Source: Acidobacteriota bacterium | GTDB taxonomy: Bacteria; Acidobacteriota; Terriglobia; Terriglobales; Acidobacteriaceae | Direction: 5' to 3' | DNA: 64,000 bases | NCBI GenBank assembly: GCA_021791875.1 | Contig: JAJYVU010000001.1 | Coordinates: 186,001-250,000, forward strand | Part shown: one piece after another, positions 8,482 to 17,533 of the stretch | Layout: the number at the start of each line of letters is the position of its first letter | Position numbering within the stretch: the stretch's first letter is position 1 | Program-made: the position numbers and the translations under genes | The notes under the pieces: generated by a model | Seen by the model: only the letters and a program-made list of their open reading frames with translations | Told to the model about the DNA's origin: nothing | The model's database searches: none

Positions 8482-9029
8482 TCGCTACGGGTAATTCACC
8501 CGGGAGCGCTGAGGAAAAGCTTTTCTACGGTTCTGGGATGGCTGCTGATCCATTCTGTCAGCAGCGAGCAATTCACAGATGAGCCTATATACGGCGGCCT
8601 GCGCTGCCATTGCGCCTTTGCGAGATCCGGCGCTTCCCTGGGTGAATGATCCATTTGAGGCAGCCTCGGAGGTGGTTACCAAAGGCCACTGTCCCGACGA
8701 TATCTTGTCGCAATTTCAGATGAAAGCTACAACAGAATCAGCAATAACGCAGATCTGGGGAACGGGGCTGGCGATAGCATCGCAGCCCCCTCTTTTTTTG
8801 TATTTACGGGTGTTTTGCAACCCGGCTTTCAACCCGAAAGCCGAAGTCGGCATCTATCCCAGTCAATACTGGTTGTTGAAAAGGCAACATCCCAGCAGCC
8901 AAGACTGTGCCGTGCAATATGGACAGAACGTAACTTTTTGACCACCCCTATTGCGTGTGGGCTTCTGCCACGGGTAGTTTTGGGAGAATATCCGTGGTTC
9001 GTATATTGAACTCATGACTGGAGAAAAAG
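8482..9029. other. Long intergenic region with hairpins; possible small RNA
   Basis: 548 bases with no convincing protein gene. It holds a hairpin GCTGCTGA...TCAGCAGC (8551-8576), a strong terminator at 8764-8799 and a hairpin GGCTTTC...GAAAGCC near 8824-8845. The stretch 8500-8764 before the terminator is too long for a simple 3' untranslated end of nuoI and could encode a small RNA, but no known RNA family is recognised. The last ~100 bases should carry the promoter of the SYLF gene. Confidence 0.4.
8764..8799 (+). terminator. Strong intrinsic terminator
   Basis: GGGGCTG and CAGCCCC with an inner CGAT/ATCG extension (one bulged G, AGC loop), followed by CTCTTTTTTT. Confidence 0.85.
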
Positions 9030-9719
9030 ATGATTAAGAAAGTAGTGGCTCTCCTCTGCGTTGCAGGTTGTGCAATTCCGGCGATGGCGGCACCGAGCCG
9101 TGACCAACTGGTGGCCCGTCTGAATGCGGCCAAGACAGTGATTCAGGAGATTGAATCGGTTCCGGACAAGGCGATTCCCGAGCAGATTACGGAAAGTGCG
9201 ACGTGCGTGGGCGTGGTGCCCGGGATGCTCAAGGCGGCATTCATTTTTGGCGGTGAGCACGGAGAGGGTGTTGTCACCTGCCGTACCGGGCATGGCTGGA
9301 GCGCGCCTGTGTTTATCCAGATGACGGGCGGGTCCTGGGGACTGCAGATTGGCGGCCAGGCGACGGACCTGGTGCTGGTAGCGGTGAATCAGAAGGGATT
9401 TCAGGATCTGTTGAACAGCAAGTTCAAGATTGGCGCGGGCGCTTCAGCGGCGGCCGGGCCGGTGGGCCGCAACGCGCAGATGGCCACGAACTGGAAGATG
9501 CAGTCGGAACTGCTCACCTGGTCGCGCAGCAAGGGGTTGTTTGCCGGCATCGATCTGAACGGCACGGTGGTGGCACAGAACCGGGACGCGACAGATGCAT
9601 TTTACGGCGCGCATCACTCGATGGAAGCCATTCTGAAGGGTGAGGTGCTGCCTCCGGCGGCGGCGCGGCCGTTCCTTGAGACGGTGGCTCAGTACTTCAG
9701 GGAGAGCGTGCAGCACTGA
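9030..9719 (+). CDS. Secreted SYLF-domain (Ysc84-like) lipid-binding protein
   Basis: This 229-residue protein has a Sec signal peptide (residues 1-20, ending AMAAPS). The mature part fits the SYLF/DUF500 fold: CVGVVPGMLKAAFIFGGEHG, then GWSAPVFIQMTGGSWGLQIG and TDLVLVAVNQKGFQDLL, and a late GLFAGIDLNGTVVAQN. SYLF domains bind phosphoinositides in eukaryotes; the bacterial role is unknown, probably envelope-associated. A GGAGAAAAAG sequence precedes the ATG. It is monocistronic with its own terminator. Confidence 0.9.
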   Translation: MIKKVVALLCVAGCAIPAMAAPSRDQLVARLNAAKTVIQEIESVPDKAIPEQITESATCVGVVPGMLKAAFIFGGEHGEGVVTCRTGHGWSAPVFIQMTGGSWGLQIGGQATDLVLVAVNQKGFQDLLNSKFKIGAGASAAAGPVGRNAQMATNWKMQSELLTWSRSKGLFAGIDLNGTVVAQNRDATDAFYGAHHSMEAILKGEVLPPAAARPFLETVAQYFRESVQH

Positions 9720-9744
9720 CCGGACGAGAGTTTTTCCTGCAATG

Positions 9745-9775
9745 AAGGCGGTTCCCTCGGGAATCGCCTTTTTTT
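9745..9775 (+). terminator. Intrinsic terminator after the SYLF gene
   Basis: AAGGCG-TTCCC pairs with GGGAA-CGCCTT through one G-T wobble, followed by a run of seven T. Confidence 0.88.
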
Positions 9776-9856
9776 ATCTGGGATTTAGTTTTCCGGCGTA
9801 ACGGGCAGGTTTTGTTGAGGATTTACACTGACCAGAGTCCCCGGGAAGTCTGCTGG

Positions 9857-10765
9857 ATGCGAGAGAGGCTGGAATACAGCGCGGTTTGGGTGCTGGTGCA
9901 CGCTTTGCGGCTGCTGCCACGCGGCGTGGCACGGCGGGTGGCAGCGGCGCTGGGCGCTGCGGCCTGGCATGCAGTGCCGCGGCTTCGGCGGGTGGGTATG
10001 CGCAACCTGGAGCTGGCTTTCCCAGAGTGGCCAGAAGACAGGCGCACCGGCGTGCTGCGGCGGCTCTATCGGAACCTGGGCTGGCAACTGGCGGAATTCT
10101 GCCAGATGCCAAAGTATACGCGGGAAAGAGCGCAGCGGTTTATTCGTTATGAAGGGCTGGAGCATTACCTGGCGGCGCGGGAGCGCGGGCACGGGGTGAT
10201 GATCGTAACCGGGCATCTGGGTGCGTGGGAGCTGTCGAGCTTCTGGCATTCGTTGATGGGGTATCCGATGTCGATGGTGATTCGGCGGTTGGATAACGCC
10301 CGTGTGGATGGGCTCGTAAACGGGATCCGATGCCTGCATGGGAACCGCGTACTGCACAAGGATGACTTCGCCCGCGGGCTGATTGGCGCGATGCGGCGGG
10401 GTGAGACGGTTGGCATCCTGATGGATACGAATATGACGCCACCGCAGGGCGTGTTTGTGCCATATTTTGGACGTCTGGCGTGTACGGCGTCCGGGCTGGC
10501 CCGCGTGGCGCGGAAGACGGGTGCGGCGGTGCTGCCGGGTTTCCTGCTATGGGAGGAAGCCGAGCGGAAATATGTACTGCATTTTGGGCCCGAGATGGAG
10601 GTTGCGCGGGATGGGACGGACGAAGACGACGCGGTGACCAACACGGCGCGGTTTACGGCAGTGATTGAGGATTACGTGCGGCGGTATCCTGACCAGTGGC
10701 TGTGGGTTCACCGGCGCTGGAAGACGCGGCCGGTGGGCGAGGAACCGATCTACAACCGGAAATAG
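9857..10765 (+). CDS. Lipid A biosynthesis acyltransferase (LpxL/HtrB family)
   Basis: From ATG 9857 ([21 protein letters not shown]) the protein has 302 residues. It has an N-terminal membrane-associated helix and the HX4E acyltransferase motif in [12 protein letters not shown]. The substrate-binding block [21 protein letters not shown] and the late [10 protein letters not shown] signature are also typical. It adds a secondary acyl chain to lipid A at the inner membrane. An upstream TTG at 9812 would add 15 residues with no family support. The stop lies 10 bases before lpxD, so an lpxL-lpxD-NTPase operon is likely. Acyl specificity cannot be read. Confidence 0.9.
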   Translation: MRERLEYSAVWVLVHALRLLPRGVARRVAAALGAAAWHAVPRLRRVGMRNLELAFPEWPEDRRTGVLRRLYRNLGWQLAEFCQMPKYTRERAQRFIRYEGLEHYLAARERGHGVMIVTGHLGAWELSSFWHSLMGYPMSMVIRRLDNARVDGLVNGIRCLHGNRVLHKDDFARGLIGAMRRGETVGILMDTNMTPPQGVFVPYFGRLACTASGLARVARKTGAAVLPGFLLWEEAERKYVLHFGPEMEVARDGTDEDDAVTNTARFTAVIEDYVRRYPDQWLWVHRRWKTRPVGEEPIYNRK

Positions 10766-10775
10766 AGGGGAACGG

Positions 10776-11786
10776 ATGAAACTGACGGAGCTGGCAAGGG
10801 CACTGGGCGAGAGCTGCGAACTGGGTGGCCATGCTGACCCAGAGGTGCAGGGCGTGAGCAGTGCGAGGCTGGCGACGGCGGAGTCACTGGTGTTTGCCGA
10901 GGATGAGGCATCGCTGGCGGTGGCGCTTGATTCCATGGCGGCGGCGGTAGTGGTGAAGCCGGGCCTGGTGGATGCAGCAGCAGGCAGGAAGGCGCTTCTG
11001 GTGGCGCATCATCCGAAGCTGGTGTTTGCGCGGGCGGCGAAGCAGCTGCTGCCGGTTGCGAAAGCGGCGGGAGTGGATGAGTGCGCGGCAGTGAGTGAGA
11101 CGGCGGTGCTGGGAGAGGGGGTTTTCATTGGGCCGTACGCCGTGATTGGGCCGGGCGCGTCGATTGGCACGGGGACGCGGATTGAGGCTGGCGCCGTGAT
11201 TGGCGAGGGTGTTCGCGTTGGCGCGGAGTGCCGGATTTATCCGCGGGTAGTGGTATATCCGGGGACCGAACTGGGTGATCGCGTGGTGGTGCATGCGGGT
11301 GCGGTGCTGGGCGGTGACGGGTTTGGATACGTGCGCGATGGGGCGACGGGCGAATATGTCCAGTTCCCGCAGCAGGGGCGGCTGGTGATTGAGGACGATG
11401 TCGAGATTGGCGCGAATACGACGATTGATCGTGGGGCGCTGGAAGAGACGCGGATTGAGCGCGGGGTCAAGGTCGATAACCTGGTTCACCTGGGCCATAA
11501 CGTCAGCGTGGGGCGGAATGTAGTGATCGCGGCGCTGACGGGGATTTCGGGATCGAGCAGCGTGGGCGCGGGCGCGGTGGTGGGCGGCCAGGTGGGGATG
11601 GGCGATCATGCGTCGATTGGCGAGGGCGTGATTGTGGGCTCGGGTGCGGGGATTCTTCCACATAAGCATCTGCGGGGTGCGGGGACGGTGTTCTGGGGGA
11701 CCCCGGCCAAGCCGCTGCGGGCATATCTGAAGGAACTGGCGACGCTGGCGCGACTGACGCGGCGTGGCGGCAGGGACGGAGAATAG
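10776..11786 (+). CDS. lpxD: UDP-3-O-acylglucosamine N-acyltransferase
   Basis: The product has 336 residues from ATG 10776, preceded by AGAGGGGA. The N-terminal uridine-binding domain ([11 protein letters not shown] to about residue 100) is followed by a left-handed beta-helix of hexapeptide repeats (for example [22 protein letters not shown], written here in part) with the LpxD segments [23 protein letters not shown] and [13 protein letters not shown]; the His in LGHNV is the catalytic base position. The C-terminal helix ([14 protein letters not shown]) trimerises. It transfers a 3-hydroxyacyl chain to UDP-3-O-acyl-GlcN in lipid A synthesis. Confidence 0.96.
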   Translation: MKLTELARALGESCELGGHADPEVQGVSSARLATAESLVFAEDEASLAVALDSMAAAVVVKPGLVDAAAGRKALLVAHHPKLVFARAAKQLLPVAKAAGVDECAAVSETAVLGEGVFIGPYAVIGPGASIGTGTRIEAGAVIGEGVRVGAECRIYPRVVVYPGTELGDRVVVHAGAVLGGDGFGYVRDGATGEYVQFPQQGRLVIEDDVEIGANTTIDRGALEETRIERGVKVDNLVHLGHNVSVGRNVVIAALTGISGSSSVGAGAVVGGQVGMGDHASIGEGVIVGSGAGILPHKHLRGAGTVFWGTPAKPLRAYLKELATLARLTRRGGRDGE

Positions 11787-11788
11787 CG

Positions 11789-12442
11789 GTGGCGATTGTC
11801 GTCGTGGGCGGGCATTCCCGGAACATTGGGAAGACCTCCGTGGTGGCGGGGCTGATTGCGGCGATGCCCGAGATGCGATGGACGGCGATGAAGATTACGC
11901 AGTATGGGCATGGGTTCTGCTCGGCGAATGGGGAGCCGTGCGACTGCCAGACGGCCGATCACTCGGTGGCAGTAAGTGTGGAAGAGGACGCGACGACGGG
12001 AACGGATACGTCGCGTTTTCTGGCGGCGGGCGCGGCCCGATGCCTGTGGGTGCGGACGCGGATGGGGATGCTGGGTGAGGTGATGCCGCGGATTCGGCGA
12101 GAGCTGGAGACGGCTGAGAACGCAATTCTGGAGTCGAACAGTGTGATGCGGTTTTTGCGGCCGGACTTGTATCTGACGGTGCTGGATGCGGGGACGGCGG
12201 ACTTTAAGGACTCGGCGCGGCTGTTTCTGGATCGGGCGGACGCGGTAGTGTTGAATGCCTCGGGTGAAGGGTTGGAGCCGCAATGGGAGGGGGTTTCGGG
12301 GCGGCTGATTGCACGGAAGCCGCGATTTCGCATTGCTCCGCCAGGATTTATGAGCACCGAGCTTGTCGAATTTGTGAGGGCGAGGCTGGGCGGGAGTGCG
12401 CGTCCGGCGAATCGCACGCGTTGCGCGCCCGACTCCCCCTAA
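11789..12442 (+). CDS. MobB-like P-loop NTPase with a Cys-rich motif, function unknown
   Basis: This 217-residue cytoplasmic protein starts with a beta-strand and a P-loop (VVVGGHSRNIGKTS, residues 4-17). It resembles the MobB and dethiobiotin-synthetase type of NTPase. Cys44, Cys51, Cys53 and His58 (CSANGEPCDC...H) could bind a metal. A DAGTADFKDSA segment stands where a switch region would be expected. The GTG start lies 2 bases after the lpxD stop, so it is translated with the lipid A genes. No molybdopterin genes are near, so a MobB function is doubtful. It may be an accessory of the lipid A or envelope operon. Confidence 0.7.
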   Translation: MAIVVVGGHSRNIGKTSVVAGLIAAMPEMRWTAMKITQYGHGFCSANGEPCDCQTADHSVAVSVEEDATTGTDTSRFLAAGAARCLWVRTRMGMLGEVMPRIRRELETAENAILESNSVMRFLRPDLYLTVLDAGTADFKDSARLFLDRADAVVLNASGEGLEPQWEGVSGRLIARKPRFRIAPPGFMSTELVEFVRARLGGSARPANRTRCAPDSP

Positions 12443-12544
12443 CTTTACTTTGCGTTGTTCGGCTTGACTTCGGAGCGGCGCCATTTTGATTGCCGAGCCG
12501 CATGCCTGATTTGCAGGGCTGTTTCTCCGGGGATAAACTGACGC

Positions 12545-13762
12545 GTGCGGTCCGTGAGGTCCCTCCCGGTATTCCAGGCAACGCTCCTTTCGCTGCTGGC
12601 GCTTATTGTGGCACCATGCGCGTTTGCGGCCAAGCTTGTCACGGTGGAGCAGCTGAGCCAGATCATCGTTTCTTCCCAGAAGGAAACGGATGCCGAGGTT
12701 GCAAAGGGCTTGTCCGGCCTGCAACTGACGGAGCGGTTGAGCGACGAGAAGCTCGCTGCGCTTGAAGCGGAGCTTCCCGGAACCGAGTCGCGCCAGACGC
12801 TGGTGATCCTTGCCGATCAGGCCGTATTCCTTCCTTTACCGGCGAGAGAGATTCCGGATCGGCCGGCGCCTACCATCCAGCAGCAGGAAGAGATCATCGG
12901 CAAGTCTGCTGATTACGTTTTGACTGCGTTGCGCCACATGCCGAATTTGTTTGCCCGAATGGACACTACCGGCTACCAATACTCGCCGGCGGGAAAACAG
13001 TTCCAAACTCCGACGACGGGCCGGGTTACGGCTTACGAGCCGATGCATGTGGTCGGCCGGTCGACCGTAACGGTTCTATATCGCCATGGTAAAGAAGTCA
13101 TTGAGAAAGGTGGACGAGAGCGAGACCGCGCCGATTCACCGGGGGCTTTCATGACCACCTACGGCGAGTTTGGCCCGATTTTTTCGGTGATTTACGGGGA
13201 TCTGCCCAAAGGCAAGCTGGCATGGGGCCACTGGGTGCAGGGGCAGAACGGGCTCGATGCAGTCTTCCATTTCGAGGTGCCGAAGCGGGCATCGCATTAC
13301 CTGATCGGTTTCTGCTGTATTTACGGGCGACCTTACCGAGGCTTCAGCGCTTATCATGGTGAACTCGAGATTGATCCGTCGGATGGAACCATCCTTCGCG
13401 TGACCGTGGTGGCGACGGTGGAACGTGCACCCCTTAACCAATGGGGAATCATGGTGAAGTATGGCCCGGTTGAGTTGGGCGGACGGAAGTATTACTGCCC
13501 AGTCAGAAGCGTTGCTGTATTCCGCACCCCTATGCCGGGACCTATTGCGAGATTCCCCGCGCATGACGCGACGATGCCGTCGATGTATCTCTCATCCGGA
13601 AGGTTTGTGCCCATGGAGACCCAGGTGAATGACAGCGTTTTCGAAGACTATCATCTGTTTCGGGCGAAGGTGCAGATTATGCCGGACAAGAAGAATTTCC
13701 TGGTCAAGCCCAAGCGATCCAGGGCTGCGCATGGTTCGTCCGGGAGTAAGGATCGACCTTGA
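12545..13762 (+). CDS. Secreted protein of unknown function (acidobacterial type)
   Basis: This 405-residue protein has a Sec signal peptide (residues ~1-28, LLSLLALIVAPCAFAAK). The first 100 mature residues are helical (QLSQIIVSSQKETDAEVAKGL). The rest looks beta-rich and contains GELEIDPSDGTILRVTVVA and GRKYYCPVRSVAVFRTP, a layout seen in acidobacterial outer-membrane-associated proteins that I cannot assign to a named family. It is GTG-initiated, transcribed towards the TonB-dependent receptor on the other strand, and ends 104 bp from it. No catalytic motif is evident. Confidence 0.75.
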   Translation: MRSVRSLPVFQATLLSLLALIVAPCAFAAKLVTVEQLSQIIVSSQKETDAEVAKGLSGLQLTERLSDEKLAALEAELPGTESRQTLVILADQAVFLPLPAREIPDRPAPTIQQQEEIIGKSADYVLTALRHMPNLFARMDTTGYQYSPAGKQFQTPTTGRVTAYEPMHVVGRSTVTVLYRHGKEVIEKGGRERDRADSPGAFMTTYGEFGPIFSVIYGDLPKGKLAWGHWVQGQNGLDAVFHFEVPKRASHYLIGFCCIYGRPYRGFSAYHGELEIDPSDGTILRVTVVATVERAPLNQWGIMVKYGPVELGGRKYYCPVRSVAVFRTPMPGPIARFPAHDATMPSMYLSSGRFVPMETQVNDSVFEDYHLFRAKVQIMPDKKNFLVKPKRSRAAHGSSGSKDRP

Positions 13763-13866
13763 CGGCGCGACGGGAGAGGCAGGCGTTGCGCGGTAGGATC
13801 CATTGGCTGAGTTCTATGATGGTGTCCACGGCGGAAGGCGGTTTGCGGTGTGAGTTTCCGGGCCGG

Positions 13867-16146
13867 CTAGAAGTGGAAGCGATAGCGGAGCTGGGCGTAG
13901 ATTTCGCGCGGGGCGTTGTAGTGGAATCCGCCGAAGGTAAGACTGTTGTCTAGCAAGACGCGGGAATCGGCGGCATTGAGCGCGGTGAGGCTGAGCTGGT
14001 AGTGGCGACCGAGAGATTTGCCGGCGGCGAGGTCGATGGTGGTGTTTTGGGGCAGATAGTTGCCGGGGTATTGGGCGGTCTGGACGCCATTGGAGAATCC
14101 TGAACCGTAATAGAGATTGATGGATGCGTAGGCGTGCGAGGGCAAATGTGCGTTGAAGCCGGTGTTGAGGGTGTTGCGCTGATCGTGGTCGAGGGGCGTG
14201 TAGCCGGGCGGAACAGCGCATGCGGGCGAGCTGGACGGATAGCAGATGAGGCCGCCGGTGATGGCTCCGCGCTGCTGGGCGAGCTGGTTGGAGTAGGCGA
14301 GATGGAATGCACCGTACTTCCAGAGGCGGGGTGAGCGGAGGGTGAGCTCCCAGGCCTGAATAAGGGCGCCGTCGATGGTGACGGGGATGAAGATGCTGGA
14401 CTCGCCAACGTTGCTGTGGTCGAGGAAGTTGTTGGCGCGGGTTTCGAAGTTGTCGGCGGAGAGGGTCCAGCCGTGGATGGGGATGGTGACGCCGAACTGG
14501 TGTTCCTCGTCACGCTCGCCGTGGAGGGGCTCGAAGCTGGTATTGGTGGATTGGGCGTAGGCGAGCAGCGGGCCCGAGACGCTGGTAAGCGGCGGCGGCT
14601 GGTAGAAATGGCCGTAGAAGCCGCGGAAGACCCAGTGGAGCCAGGGGATTTCGACGGCGAGGCCGATGCGGGGGAAGAGGTAGTTCTCGTTGATTGCTGC
14701 GGAGAAGATTGACTCGCGGAGGCCGCCGAAGAGGGTGACCCAGCGGCTGGGTTTGTATGCGTCTTCCACATAGAACTCGACGACGGCGCCGTTGACGATG
14801 TTGCGTTCGGCGACTGAGGGAGAACCGTCAGAGAAGGTGGAGCCGAAGAAGTCATTCTCATGCTGGCCGTAGGAGTAGAGGCCGACCTTAACGGTGTGAT
14901 TTGCCACTATTGAGGTTACAGATGTCTGTAGGCCGGTGTAATTGCCAGTCTGATCGGAGGTGGTTGCGGCGGGAGCGTCGTGCGGGCCTGGGACGTAGTG
15001 AGCTCGATTGAAGTGGTAGAAGGGCGAGATGCTGAGCAGCACGGATGGCGAGAAGTTGTGAATCCAGGTGAAAGCGGTGAAGGCGTCGGTTTCGTGCTCG
15101 CCGTCGCGAAGCTGGCTGGTGGGGAAGATCTGGTTTTCGTAGTCGTTGGGGTTGGGGTCGTAGGGAATCTGGTAGTAGTCGGCGCGGGCCTGCGAGGCGA
15201 AGCGAAGCTGGTCGTTGGGCGTGGGGTTGTAGATGAGCGAGTTGAAGCCTCCGTAGCCGTTTTCGGCGTCGTGGTAAGGTTGGGGGATGGGCGGCATGAG
15301 TCCATAACTGCTGCGGTTACCATTTGCGCTGAGGTACCAGGCGAAGCGCTCGGAGTGGCTGCCGAAGCTGAGCTGGTCGTTGGTTTGGGCGTAGCTGCCG
15401 CCGCTGAGGACCAGTTCACCGCCGCGATTGCGCTCGAATCCGTTGCGGGGAACGATGTCGAAGATGGCGTAGGTGCGGTCGCCCAGGTCGGCCTGATAGC
15501 TGCCGCGCTCGATGTCGAGGTAGTCGATATCGAGGGGGTCGATGGCAGGGCCAATATTGCTGCCGATGTTAGTGTTGGGGATCTGGACGCCGTCGATGAG
15601 CCAGGCAAGCTGGTGGCCGCCACGGACGTGGAGCATGTCATGCACCATGTATGCGCCGGGTGTGTAGTCGGTGATCATGGCGAGCGAGTTGGTGAGGCTG
15701 GCGCCGGGGGTCTGGGCGATCTGGCGGCGGCTGACGAGAGTGGTGGGCGTCATGGAGTCCGGCTGCAGGCTGGAGGTCTGCGCGCTGACCTCGGTGGTCT
15801 GGGTGACGATGGCGACGGTGAGAGCAAAGTGCAGGACAGGGCGGCTGTTGGCGGTGATTGCGACTACCTGTTTTTGCGAGGTGAAATCTGTAGCCGTGAC
15901 GGTGACGATATAGACTCCAGCCGGAACGCTGTTGAAGCGGAAGATGCCGTCGGGGCCGGTGGTTTGGGAAAACGTGAGCGCGGAGTCCGCTGCGTGGAGG
16001 GTGACATGCGCACCGCGAATGGGGCGGTGCTGGGGGTCGTGGATGATGCCTTCGACGGGAGCAAAGATGGAGGCGCGAGCAGAAGGCGATGCTGCGAAAA
16101 GGCAAGCGGCGCACAGGATTACAAGTACGACAGAGAGAGGACGCAT
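13867..16146 (-). CDS. TonB-dependent receptor with carboxypeptidase-regulatory N-domain
   Basis: This 759-residue protein has a signal peptide (residues 1-25, ending ARAS). A CarboxypepD-regulatory-like domain (residues ~28-105, VEGIIHDPQHRPIRGAHVTL and GIFRFNSVPAGVYIVTV) follows. A plug domain contains MLHVRGGHQLAWLIDGVQIP, and a 22-strand barrel ends in RYRFHF with the terminal aromatic expected of outer membrane proteins. It should import a large substrate, perhaps an oligosaccharide or metal complex, with TonB-ExbBD energy. No partner gene gives the substrate. No Fur or other operator was recognised upstream. Confidence 0.93.
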   Translation of the reverse strand: MRPLSVVLVILCAACLFAASPSARASIFAPVEGIIHDPQHRPIRGAHVTLHAADSALTFSQTTGPDGIFRFNSVPAGVYIVTVTATDFTSQKQVVAITANSRPVLHFALTVAIVTQTTEVSAQTSSLQPDSMTPTTLVSRRQIAQTPGASLTNSLAMITDYTPGAYMVHDMLHVRGGHQLAWLIDGVQIPNTNIGSNIGPAIDPLDIDYLDIERGSYQADLGDRTYAIFDIVPRNGFERNRGGELVLSGGSYAQTNDQLSFGSHSERFAWYLSANGNRSSYGLMPPIPQPYHDAENGYGGFNSLIYNPTPNDQLRFASQARADYYQIPYDPNPNDYENQIFPTSQLRDGEHETDAFTAFTWIHNFSPSVLLSISPFYHFNRAHYVPGPHDAPAATTSDQTGNYTGLQTSVTSIVANHTVKVGLYSYGQHENDFFGSTFSDGSPSVAERNIVNGAVVEFYVEDAYKPSRWVTLFGGLRESIFSAAINENYLFPRIGLAVEIPWLHWVFRGFYGHFYQPPPLTSVSGPLLAYAQSTNTSFEPLHGERDEEHQFGVTIPIHGWTLSADNFETRANNFLDHSNVGESSIFIPVTIDGALIQAWELTLRSPRLWKYGAFHLAYSNQLAQQRGAITGGLICYPSSSPACAVPPGYTPLDHDQRNTLNTGFNAHLPSHAYASINLYYGSGFSNGVQTAQYPGNYLPQNTTIDLAAGKSLGRHYQLSLTALNAADSRVLLDNSLTFGGFHYNAPREIYAQLRYRFHF

Positions 16147-16198
16147 ACGAGCGGGGACCTTGCGTGAAGTGAATGAGACGCGGCGCGGGGACGCATCA

Positions 16199-17389
16199 CT
16201 ATTTCTGTGGCCGCCAGTAGCCTTCGGTCATCTGGACGAAGAGGCCTTTTTGCTTGGGTTTGAGGATGATGTGGTGGAAGCCGGGATCGCTTGAGGCTTT
16301 GGTGCGTGTATAGCGGAGAATGTAAGCGTCATTCATCTGGTCGGCGATCTGCGCGAGAAGCGTCTGGAGGCTGGCGCGCCTGCTGTCGAACATTTCGCCG
16401 CCTGTATGACCGCAGATGTCGGCGAGAACTCCTTTGCCGTTGACGCGGCGGCTGGGTGCGGGTGGGGGTGGCTGGGAAGTTCCACCACCGCCGGGATAGC
16501 CCCCTGGATACCCACCGGGATATCCGCCTGGGTATCCGCCGGGGTAACCGCCTGGGTATCCGCCGGGATAGCCGCCAGGGTAGCCGCCAGGGTAGCCGAG
16601 GCCGCTGCGTCGGTTCATGTTCTTATGGAATTTCTCAGGCGGCGGGACGCCTTTGAAATAGATGGCATAGACTTCGACGCCATTTCGCTGCGCGGCATTG
16701 ATGGCGGCGTTCATGGTTTCCTTGCTGCCGCGGTCAACACCGTCGGAAAAGATGATGAGGGCTTTGCGCCCGGACTCCTTGTTGAGCACCTGTGTGGATG
16801 CAAGGTAGATGGCGTCGTAGAGCGCGGCTCCACCGGGACGCTGTTTGCGGCGTCGTTTGGTGGCGCCGGAGGCGGAGTATGCACCGTTGCTGTCGCCGTT
16901 GAACTGGGGGACGCCGATTTGGGTGAGCGCCCGGTGTAGTTTTTGCGTAGAGGGCGATGGATCTTCAAGGAGATCGACGTCGAGGTTGAACTGCATGACG
17001 AAGGCTTTGACGCGTGAGTTGGAGCCGGCCATGAGGCGATCGAAGAATTTTTCTCCGGTGCGGCGCTCTGCGGGGAGCCAGGAGCTCATGCCGGGGCCGG
17101 TTTGCGCGACGAGGCCGACGGTGAGCGGCAGGGAAGTGTCGGGCGCGAAGGCCTGGATGGTTTGCGGGTGGGTGTTGTCCGTGAGAGTGAAGTCCGCTGC
17201 AGTGAGGTTAGGGACGAGTGTGCCTTTTTTGTTGTGAATGAGAACGGGGACAAAGACGTGGCGATTCTGCGATGGGGTGAGCTGCGCGGCGGGATTGCCT
17301 GAAGCGGACGGGGCGGAGGCAGTTTGCGCGGCGGCTGCGCAACAGAGAAGCGCGGCGAGAGCGACGGAGAATGCGGACGAGAGTTTCAT
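16199..17389 (-). CDS. Secreted VWA-domain protein with a YPGG repeat linker
   Basis: From ATG 17389 (MKLSSAFSVALAALLCCAAAA) the protein has 396 residues with a Sec signal. An acidobacterial VWFA-related domain follows: FVPVLIHNKKGTLVPNLTAADF, VGLVAQTGPGMSSW (MIDAS-like position altered from DxSxS to QTGPGMSS), then KALIIFSDGVDRGS. Nine tandem YPGG units sit around residues 265-300, then AILRYTRTK-like sequence and GFHHIILKPK near the C-terminus. Family members are usually secreted or surface proteins of unknown role. The unusual MIDAS serine/aspartate positions should be checked. A GTG at 17413 would add 8 residues. Confidence 0.85.
   Translation of the reverse strand: MKLSSAFSVALAALLCCAAAAQTASAPSASGNPAAQLTPSQNRHVFVPVLIHNKKGTLVPNLTAADFTLTDNTHPQTIQAFAPDTSLPLTVGLVAQTGPGMSSWLPAERRTGEKFFDRLMAGSNSRVKAFVMQFNLDVDLLEDPSPSTQKLHRALTQIGVPQFNGDSNGAYSASGATKRRRKQRPGGAALYDAIYLASTQVLNKESGRKALIIFSDGVDRGSKETMNAAINAAQRNGVEVYAIYFKGVPPPEKFHKNMNRRSGLGYPGGYPGGYPGGYPGGYPGGYPGGYPGGYPGGYPGGGGTSQPPPPAPSRRVNGKGVLADICGHTGGEMFDSRRASLQTLLAQIADQMNDAYILRYTRTKASSDPGFHHIILKPKQKGLFVQMTEGYWRPQK
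16488..16595 (-). repeat. 12-bp minisatellite coding for nine YPGG units
   Basis: Nine in-frame copies of a 12-base unit encode Tyr-Pro-Gly-Gly within the VWA gene. The copies vary at synonymous positions (TAC/TAT, CCT/CCC/CCA), so the array is not newly expanded throughout; a few adjacent units are identical. Confidence 0.9.
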
Positions 17390-17479
17390 GGCAAAGCCGG
17401 GGTGAAGGCTCACGTAACAGTATCTATAAACCGGACGGAAGAATGCAGCAAGGATTGTGAGCCGATGGCGGCAAAGGAA

Positions 17480-17512
17480 AAGCGCGGAGTGGTCATCCGC
17501 GCTTCTTGAGAC
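17480..17512 (-). terminator. Hairpin after the HNH gene
   Basis: AAGCGCGGA (17480-17488) and TCCGCGCTT (17496-17504) form a 9-bp stem. On the minus strand it is followed by TTCCTTTG, a weak U-tract, so termination of comF-HNH is likely but not certain. Confidence 0.6.
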
Positions 17513-17533
17513 GGGAAAATTTGGAAAAACCGC

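Noticed and set aside
8560-8720. GCCACTG box suggesting a cobalamin riboswitch
   Set aside because: The other conserved boxes are absent in order and the next gene has no B12 link.
8579-8941. Plus-strand frame of 120 residues
   Set aside because: It runs through a strong terminator, has no family resemblance and no good ribosome-binding site.
11606-12724. Minus-strand frame of 372 residues rich in Arg, Pro and His
   Set aside because: Antisense shadow of lpxD and the P-loop gene.
14980-16167. Plus-strand frame of 395 residues
   Set aside because: Antisense shadow of the TonB receptor, of low complexity and without family motifs.
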